Positions 58,796-64,000 of a stretch of DNA of 64,000 bases are shown one piece after another. Each line of letters opens with the position of its first letter. Positions within the stretch are counted from its first letter, which is position 1. Source of the stretch: Nocardia sp. alder85J (lineage in GTDB: Bacteria > Actinomycetota > Actinomycetes > Mycobacteriales > Mycobacteriaceae); the NCBI RefSeq assembly GCF_020176955.2, contig NZ_JAIUCZ020000002.1, positions 868,001 to 932,000 on the forward strand, read 5' to 3'. Position numbers and translations under genes: made by a program. A model generated the notes under the pieces. It ran no database searches and was not told the origin of the DNA. It worked only from the letters and a program-made list of their open reading frames with translations.

Positions 58796-59968
58796 TCAGT
58801 GCCCGTGCACGAAGGGGACGATGGTCGGCAGCGTGACACCGGGCGGGACGACGACCTTGCCGTCGGGCCCGATGGTGATGGAATTCCTCGCCGGGATCGG
58901 CAGCGCGGGATCGGGGCACAACCGGCCGGTGCCGTCACCGCAGATGCCCATCATGAAATACGAGCGCTTCTGGATATCGGCGGGCCAGGACTCGGCGTGC
59001 ATCCCGAACCACTGCGCGGGCAGGTTGTAGAAGACGAAGAAGAACGTCGAACAGGCGGCGAAGATCGCCAGGAATCGGGTGAACTGCTGGGTCACCGTCC
59101 GGCCCCGGACCCGTTCGAGGCCACGCTCGACGAAGGTCCGCCCGCGGTCGTCGGTGAAATAACGCAGCGCGCACAGCCCCGCCTGCACCGCCCCCCACAT
59201 CAGCCCCTCGTAGACCGGCCACTGGTAGTAATGGCCGGCGTTGATCGACAGCGATTTGATCGCACCGGGATAGGTGAACAGTCCCATCGGCATCAGGAAC
59301 AAACCCTCGATCACCAGATCGAAGAAGATCGACCACACGATCAGGACGCCGATCAGCCCGGCATTGCCGATATTCGGCCACTGTTTCTTGGTGCGGCGCA
59401 TGACCCAGCAACCGAGGATCGTGCACAGCAGTACACCGTAGGAATACCCCGGCGCATTCATCAGCAACGGCTCGGCCATCATGTGGCCCGGTTCGCCGAA
59501 CGACCGCCAGCCCGGGATGTCGAGCACCCAGGAGCCGCGGTTCCACATCCAGGTGTTGTAGGTGCTCCAGGTGTTGACGTAGTTCAGCAGCGGATCCTGG
59601 AAGAACAGCAGGCCACAGGCCACCAGCAGCATGCCGTCGGTGGTGATGCGCCGCTCCCGCCGCCACGGCCGGACGATGAACCAGTAGAGGCCGACCGGCA
59701 GGCCGACCAGGATCACGATGGTCCAGGTCAGCAGGATCGCCTTCATCAGCGTCGGTGGATCACTCGGACCCTTGGGTACGCGAACGAAATTCGGGCCGGT
59801 AATCCATCGGATCCACACGTACAGCTGAAAGGCCAGGATCAGCCCGCCGAGGGCGGCCCAGAGCCGGACCGGCGTCACCCCGGACCGGGCCGGGACTCCC
59901 AGAGAGGTTGCGGCACTCAATGATTCGGTAACGGCAGGCGCGTCGGTCTGCTCCGACAGGTAGGTCAC
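58796..59968 (-). CDS. AveC-like (spirocyclase family) membrane protein
   Basis: The 390-residue protein (GTG at 59968 after AAGGAG) has seven to eight membrane segments. FFQDPLLNYVNTWSTYNTWMWNRGSWVLDIPGW, GVLIVWSIFFDLVIEGLFLMPMGLFTYPGA and AGHYYQWPVYEGLMWGAVQAGLCALRYFTDDRGRTFVERG are conserved in actinobacterial AveC-like proteins. AveC in avermectin biosynthesis is a spirocyclase/dehydratase-type membrane enzyme; the role of the mycolate-actinomycete relatives is not settled. It heads an operon with MoxR, VWA and epimerase genes, divergent from a TetR regulator. Confidence 0.83.
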   Translation of the reverse strand: MTYLSEQTDAPAVTESLSAATSLGVPARSGVTPVRLWAALGGLILAFQLYVWIRWITGPNFVRVPKGPSDPPTLMKAILLTWTIVILVGLPVGLYWFIVRPWRRERRITTDGMLLVACGLLFFQDPLLNYVNTWSTYNTWMWNRGSWVLDIPGWRSFGEPGHMMAEPLLMNAPGYSYGVLLCTILGCWVMRRTKKQWPNIGNAGLIGVLIVWSIFFDLVIEGLFLMPMGLFTYPGAIKSLSINAGHYYQWPVYEGLMWGAVQAGLCALRYFTDDRGRTFVERGLERVRGRTVTQQFTRFLAIFAACSTFFFVFYNLPAQWFGMHAESWPADIQKRSYFMMGICGDGTGRLCPDPALPIPARNSITIGPDGKVVVPPGVTLPTIVPFVHGH

Positions 59969-60129
59969 GACACTGTCTCCTTCCGGATTGCGGCACCACA
60001 GCACCCCACCCGGCCACCTCGGACACGGCAGCCGGATCGGCGCTGGACTGGAGAACGCCGGCGCGGTGGGGGCCTTCTCGGCGAAGTGGTCATCGAGCGG
60101 AACCCCCTGCGGTAGCCGACGTCCCATCA

Positions 60130-60147
60130 AGATACTCACTAGTATCT
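60130..60147. promoter_or_regulatory. Candidate TetR operator AGATACT-CACT-AGTATCT
   Basis: Perfect 7-base arms with a 4-base spacer lie in the divergent region between the AveC-like operon and tetR, 37 bases before the tetR ATG. Position and symmetry fit autoregulation plus control of the operon. Confidence 0.6.
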
Positions 60148-60183
60148 GAGAGGGCAATAGGTCTCTGGGATTCCGATGGCATA

Positions 60184-60807
60184 ATGGCGATCATGATCGA
60201 ACGCTGGACCCGGGAACGGCGCGTGGAGCAGACCCGCTCGCTGCTCCTGGATGCCGCGGAGCAGGTCTTCGCCGAAAAGGGCTTCATGTCGGCGACTCTC
60301 GACGACATCGCCTATACGGCCGGCTACACCAAGGGCGCGATCTACAAGCACTTCGGGACGAAGGAAGACCTCTTCCTCGAAGTCGGCGACCGGTACTGGC
60401 GGCGCTACTTCGACACGTTCGCCGAGGTGCTGTCCGCGGCCACCGAGGTCGGCGCACACGAGATCGACGAGGTCGCCCGGCGCTGGCGCGAGCTCAGCGA
60501 GGGCCGCGGTGGCGGCGAACACGCCGCGCTGGGACACGAATTCACGCTGTACCTCCTGCGCAACCCGGAGGCCCGCGACCGGGTGGCTGCCAAACGGACG
60601 GAGGTCGTGCGAGCGTTGGCGCAGTTCGTCGTCGAAGGCTGCGACCGAATCGGCGCCACCCTGCTCGTTCCCGCGCTGACCTTCGCGCACGTACTCATCG
60701 CCACCACCGACGCCGTCGAACTGGGCAGCCGACTCGACGACATCGACCTCTACCGGCCCGTCCTCGAAATGTACATGTCGGCCATCAAACTGCCCCGGCC
60801 GAGCTGA
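60184..60807 (+). CDS. TetR-family regulator of AveC-type operon
   Basis: The 207-residue protein has a canonical TetR HTH (about 12-60; LLLDAAEQVFAEKGFMSATLDDIAYTAGYTKGAIYKHFGTKEDLFLEV) and an all-helical ligand domain. The ATG at 60184 is used; an ATG three codons later is possible. It is divergent from the AveC-like operon with a perfect inverted repeat between them. Confidence 0.9.
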   Translation: MAIMIERWTRERRVEQTRSLLLDAAEQVFAEKGFMSATLDDIAYTAGYTKGAIYKHFGTKEDLFLEVGDRYWRRYFDTFAEVLSAATEVGAHEIDEVARRWRELSEGRGGGEHAALGHEFTLYLLRNPEARDRVAAKRTEVVRALAQFVVEGCDRIGATLLVPALTFAHVLIATTDAVELGSRLDDIDLYRPVLEMYMSAIKLPRPS

Positions 60808-60937
60808 CGGCGGCTCGGTGCGGCAGCGTGCCGGCGCGGCCGATATGCTGGCCGGGGGCCGTTCCTTTCGGACCACCGGCTCGTCGTGCGGCCGGCGGGC
60901 AGGTCCGGCCCGCGATCGTGACGGAAGGGTGTGTTCG

Positions 60938-61606
60938 GTGACGCTGGCCGGTGTCCTGTGGGACATGGACGGGACACTGCTGGATTCGGAGAAGCTCTGG
61001 GATATCGGGGTGCGGGAGCTGGCCACCGAACTGGGCGGCCGGATGACCGACGAACTCCGTCACTCTCTGATCGGCGCCTCCGGGCCGAACGCCCTGCGGA
61101 TCGTCTTCGACGGACTCGGCCTGGACCGGGACCCCGAGGCCGTCGCCGCGGCCGGCCGCTGGCTGGAACAGCGCGTCACCGAACTGTTCGCGGGTCCGGT
61201 GCCCTGGCGGCCGGGCGCCCGGGACGCGCTCGCCGCGGTGGCGGCGGCGGGTATTCCGGCGGCATTGGTCACCAACACCAAACGCTCACTGGCGGAGCTG
61301 TGTCTGGACACCGTCGGCCGCGACTGGTTCCGGGTGACCGTCTGCGGTGACGAGGTCCCGGAGGGCAAACCCGCCCCGGACCCCTATCTGCGCGCCGCTG
61401 AACTGCTCGGCGCCGACCCGGAACACTGTGTGGCCGTGGAGGATTCGCCGACCGGCGCGCAATCGGCCGGTGCCGCGGGCTGCCGGGTCCTGGTGGTCCC
61501 GTGCGAGATCGCCGTCCCGCCCGCCCCGGGCCGGGTGTTCCGCGAATCGCTGGTCGGACTGACCGTCCCGGAGCTGCACGCCGTGCTCGCCACCCCGGTG
61601 GCCTGA
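60938..61606 (+). CDS. HAD-family phosphatase
   Basis: The 222-residue protein has DMDGTLLDSEKLW (nucleophile and acid Asp), VTNTKRS (motif II), GKPAPDPYLRAAELLG (motif III Lys) and VEDSPTGAQSA (motif IV), with a helical cap between motifs I and II. This is the beta-phosphoglucomutase-like / sugar phosphatase subfamily. The GTG at 60938 follows GGAAGGG; an in-frame GTG at 60929 is an alternative. The substrate is unknown. Confidence 0.9.
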   Translation: MTLAGVLWDMDGTLLDSEKLWDIGVRELATELGGRMTDELRHSLIGASGPNALRIVFDGLGLDRDPEAVAAAGRWLEQRVTELFAGPVPWRPGARDALAAVAAAGIPAALVTNTKRSLAELCLDTVGRDWFRVTVCGDEVPEGKPAPDPYLRAAELLGADPEHCVAVEDSPTGAQSAGAAGCRVLVVPCEIAVPPAPGRVFRESLVGLTVPELHAVLATPVA

Positions 61607-61832
61607 ATTGGCCTGTGCCACGGCGCAGTCGGCCGTGTCAAGGATTGCCGCGGAATACTGTTCATGCTGTACAGCTGAACGCCGTATTGCCGTACCGGTC
61701 CGGCATGCATCATCGTGACACCGGACAACCCGTCGGTTTGTGACAGTTCATGATGATTGTCCGAATCTCGCGCGGCCGCCGCCACATCCGGTGAGAATGG
61801 GGAAATGGGGCGGTCTGCGGAGGTGGCGGTGC

Positions 61833-62717
61833 ATGGCTGAAGGCCGTGGGGGAGAGCCGGACTCGTCCGGCCTGGAACAGCTCATCGACCTGGATCGCTA
61901 TCCGATAGACGAATACGGCAGCGCCCCAGGGGAATCAGTGGTCGAGCGGGTGCGCGCCGAGCTGGCGGCGGACGGATGCAGCGTGCTGCGCGGCTTCGTG
62001 CGCCCGAGCCGGTGCGCGCAATTGCGCACCGAGGGAATCGAACTGGCGCCGTCGGCGTATCACACCGTGGAGCGGGTCAACGCCTACAACATTCCACTGG
62101 ACACGGATCTGCCGGTGGGACATCCCGGCCGGATCGTGATGGAACGCGGCAATGCCTTCGTGGCCCGCGATCGGATTCCGGCGGACGCCTCGATTCACCT
62201 GCTGTACACCGATTCCCGGTTCCGGCGCTTCGTGGCCGACTGCTTCGGCCGCCCGGCGTTGTACGAGTATGCGGATCCGCTGGCGGGCCTGTGCCTCAAC
62301 GTGGTCGGGCCGGGGTTGTCGCATCCGTGGCATTTCGACACCAACGAGTTCACCGTCAGCATGCTGACCCAGCCGTCCGAGGGCGGCGGGACCTTCGAAT
62401 ACTGCCCGAACATCCGGACCCCCCATGCGGAGCACTTCGACCACGTGCGGGCGGTTCTCACCGGCGGCGGCGATCACCTCGTCCGCCGCCTGGTCCTGCG
62501 CCCCGGCGATCTACAGCTGTTCCGGGGCCGCTTCTCCCTGCATCGGGTATCTCCGGTCGAGGGAACGGCCGAGCGGCACACCGCGATCTTCGCCTACAGC
62601 GAGCATCCCGGTGTCATCGGCAGCGTGGAACGCACCCGGCAGCTGTTCGGGCGGGTGCTACCGGAGCATCTGGCCGCTGCCGGACGCTCCGCGCGCGGCG
62701 ACCGACTCCTCGACTGA
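61833..62717 (+). CDS. Fe(II)/2-oxoglutarate-dependent oxygenase-like protein
   Basis: The 294-residue protein has a double-stranded beta-helix fold with HPWHFDTNEF (His167 and Asp169 as iron ligands), LFRGRFSLHRVSPV (His237 as third ligand) and ERHTAIFAYS (Arg248 as likely 2-oxoglutarate anchor). The HxD...H triad means a hydroxylase; related amino-acid halogenases have Gly instead of Asp. Similarity to the BesD/HalD-type lysine enzyme group is suggested by the overall pattern but not proven. ATG at 61833 with GGAGG about 12 bases upstream. It is followed after 13 bases by a methyltransferase and then a carnitine-acyltransferase-like gene. Confidence 0.78.
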   Translation: MAEGRGGEPDSSGLEQLIDLDRYPIDEYGSAPGESVVERVRAELAADGCSVLRGFVRPSRCAQLRTEGIELAPSAYHTVERVNAYNIPLDTDLPVGHPGRIVMERGNAFVARDRIPADASIHLLYTDSRFRRFVADCFGRPALYEYADPLAGLCLNVVGPGLSHPWHFDTNEFTVSMLTQPSEGGGTFEYCPNIRTPHAEHFDHVRAVLTGGGDHLVRRLVLRPGDLQLFRGRFSLHRVSPVEGTAERHTAIFAYSEHPGVIGSVERTRQLFGRVLPEHLAAAGRSARGDRLLD

Positions 62718-62730
62718 CAAGGATCACTAC

Positions 62731-63576
62731 GTGCCGGTCTCGTTGCACAACACCGGAAAAGCCTCCTTCGACGATATCTACGAGCGTGCCGATCCGAGCG
62801 ACTACTACCGGCGGATGTCCGAATTGGACTACTGCATACCGGATGTCGCGAAACCGCATTTCCGCCGGTTGATCGACGACTACCGGACGGCGACCGGGGT
62901 CGCGCCCACGGTGCTGGATCTCGGCTGCTCCTACGGGGTGAACGCGGCCGTGCTGCGGCTGGACACCACCGTCGGCGCGCTCGCCGAGCATTACCGCTGC
63001 GGGGACACCGCCGCCCGCGCGGACCGTGATCGCGCCTGGCTGGCGGCCGCCGACAGCATGCCCGACGTCCGCTTCCTCGGCATGGACGCCTCGGGACCCG
63101 CGCTCGGCTACGCGGCGTCGACCGGGCTGCTGGCCGGGATCGTGCACGCCGACCTGGAGACGGCGGCGCCGACGGAATCGCAGCGCCGGATCCTGGCCGG
63201 CGCGGATCTGGTGATCTCGACCGGCTGCGTCGGATACATCACCGAGCGCACGCTGGCGCGGGTGGCCGCGGCCGATGGTCACCGGCTGCCGTGGATGGCA
63301 CACTTCGTGTTGCGGATGTTCGACTTCGCCCCGATCGAGCTGTGCCTGCGGCAACTGGGGTATCGCACCGAGCGGCTGCCCGGCACCTTCCGGCAGCGCC
63401 GGTTCGCCTCGGAAGCCGAGCAGGCGCAGATCGTGAGCACCTTGTCCGCCAACGGTATCGACCCGTCGGGCCACGAGGCCGACGGGTGGTTGCACGCCGA
63501 ACTGTTCGTCTCCGTACCCATCTCGACACCGACACCGACACCCACGCCCACTCCGACCGCCGAGGATCGCCAGTGA
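62731..63576 (+). CDS. SAM-dependent methyltransferase-like protein
   Basis: The 281-residue protein (GTG at 62731 after AAGGA) starts FDDIYERADPSDYYRRMSELDYCIPDVAKPHF. A class I methyltransferase motif I, VLDLGCSYGVNAAVLR, follows, then VRFLGMDASGPALGYA (motif II) and ADLVISTGCVGYI (motif IV region). The insert between motifs I and II carries Arg/Asp-rich helices. The last 20 residues are a Thr-Pro dipeptide tail encoded by an ACACCG/ACGCCC hexamer repeat (about 63526-63560). The stop overlaps the next GTG (GTGA). The methyl acceptor is unknown; an amino group of an amino acid would fit the neighbours. Confidence 0.75.
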   Translation: MPVSLHNTGKASFDDIYERADPSDYYRRMSELDYCIPDVAKPHFRRLIDDYRTATGVAPTVLDLGCSYGVNAAVLRLDTTVGALAEHYRCGDTAARADRDRAWLAAADSMPDVRFLGMDASGPALGYAASTGLLAGIVHADLETAAPTESQRRILAGADLVISTGCVGYITERTLARVAAADGHRLPWMAHFVLRMFDFAPIELCLRQLGYRTERLPGTFRQRRFASEAEQAQIVSTLSANGIDPSGHEADGWLHAELFVSVPISTPTPTPTPTPTAEDRQ

Positions 63577-64000
63577 CCGACCGGACCTTCGCCCACGACG
63601 CCGACCTGCCGCGTGTTCCGCTGCCCACGCTCGAGGACAGCTGCTCCCGATTCCTGGAGTGGAGCGCGCCGCTGCTGACGCCGGACGAATTCGCCGAGAC
63701 CGAACGCGCGGTGGCCGATCTGCTCCGCGCCGACGGCCCGGCCCGGGTCCTGCACGCCGATCTGGAGCGCTTCGATCGGTCCGGGGCGGACAGCTGGCTC
63801 GACGAATTCTGGCCGTCGCGCTATCTCGGCCGCCGCGATCGGATCGCGTTGAACGCCAACTTCTTCTTCCTGTTCCGCGACGACACCCCGCTGGCCCGGT
63901 CGACCGCCGCCGATCAGGCCGAGCGCGCGGCGGCGATCGTGACCGCGGCGGTGCACTACAAACTGCTCCTCGATGCCGAGGCCGTGCCGCCGGCGGTGCA
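63573..64000 (+). CDS. Choline/carnitine O-acyltransferase-like protein, 5' part
   Basis: The first 142 residues are visible before the window ends. LPRVPLPTLEDSCSRFLEWSAPLLTPDEFAETERAVADLL and SWLDEFWPSRYLGRRDRIALNANFFFLF match the N-terminal domain of carnitine acyltransferases (substrate tunnel region). The catalytic His lies beyond the edge. GTG start overlapping the methyltransferase stop. These enzymes move acyl groups between CoA and carnitine-like amino alcohols and are uncommon in bacteria. Confidence 0.75.
   Translation, partial: MTDRTFAHDADLPRVPLPTLEDSCSRFLEWSAPLLTPDEFAETERAVADLLRADGPARVLHADLERFDRSGADSWLDEFWPSRYLGRRDRIALNANFFFLFRDDTPLARSTAADQAERAAAIVTAAVHYKLLLDAEAVPPAV

Noticed and set aside
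61607-61832. Upstream start (61740) for the 2-oxoglutarate oxygenase
   Set aside because: The extra residues are basic and unlike the family; GGAGG stands before the ATG at 61833.

Overview
The window is about 70 percent GC with strongly GC-biased third codon positions, many GTG starts and dense overlapping operons. An F420-type oxidoreductase, a mycobacterial-type haemophore protein, type VII secretion (ESX/T7SS) style proteins, an AveC-like membrane protein and many TetR/MarR/GntR/XRE regulators point to a mycolate-type actinomycete, most likely Nocardia or a close relative. That assignment is inference, because no rRNA or other taxonomic marker is present. No tRNA, rRNA, CRISPR array, transposase or integrase was seen.

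Left part (1-20 kb). The 3' end of an LLM oxidoreductase meets a minus-strand polymorphic-toxin locus: an ESX-like protein, a large T7SS-type protein with a repetitive linker and a GNAT-like tip, an ADP-ribosylglycohydrolase-like protein that has lost its metal ligands, and an Rhs protein lacking its usual core end. Next is a stressosome operon (rsbR, rsbS, rsbT, an rsbX-like phosphatase, an RsbU-like multidomain phosphatase, then a separate STAS protein) behind a SigB/SigF-type promoter. A MarR regulator and class I fumarase follow, with a possible iron box between them. Beyond fumarase lies a G-rich, repeat-filled intergenic region holding a small membrane-protein gene, followed by a VanY-like peptidase.

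Middle (20-35 kb). A TetR regulator stands opposite an MFS transporter with palindromes between them. A tightly coupled operon follows: APC permease, FMN hydroxy-acid oxidase, a short repeat ORF, RidA, SAM methyltransferase and a D-lactate-dehydrogenase-like flavoprotein. An organosulfur-type operon (SsuCBA-like ABC transporter, DszA/NtaA-like monooxygenase, OsmC) lies opposite a GntR regulator. An XRE/SDR divergent pair and a haemophore-related gene complete this part.

Right part (35-64 kb). A three-gene Wadjet-type (jetA, jetB, jetC) anti-plasmid locus lacks the expected jetD nuclease gene. It is followed by a DUF2127 membrane protein, an XRE/TPR regulator opposite a degenerate resolvase-fold protein, an adenylation-carrier-acyltransferase fusion, a PAC2 protein, metH and a Ser/Thr kinase. 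A TetR-controlled operon then encodes an AveC-like membrane protein, MoxR ATPase, VWA protein and NAD-dependent epimerase. The window closes with a HAD phosphatase and the start of an operon for a 2-oxoglutarate oxygenase, a methyltransferase and a carnitine-acyltransferase-like enzyme cut by the window edge.
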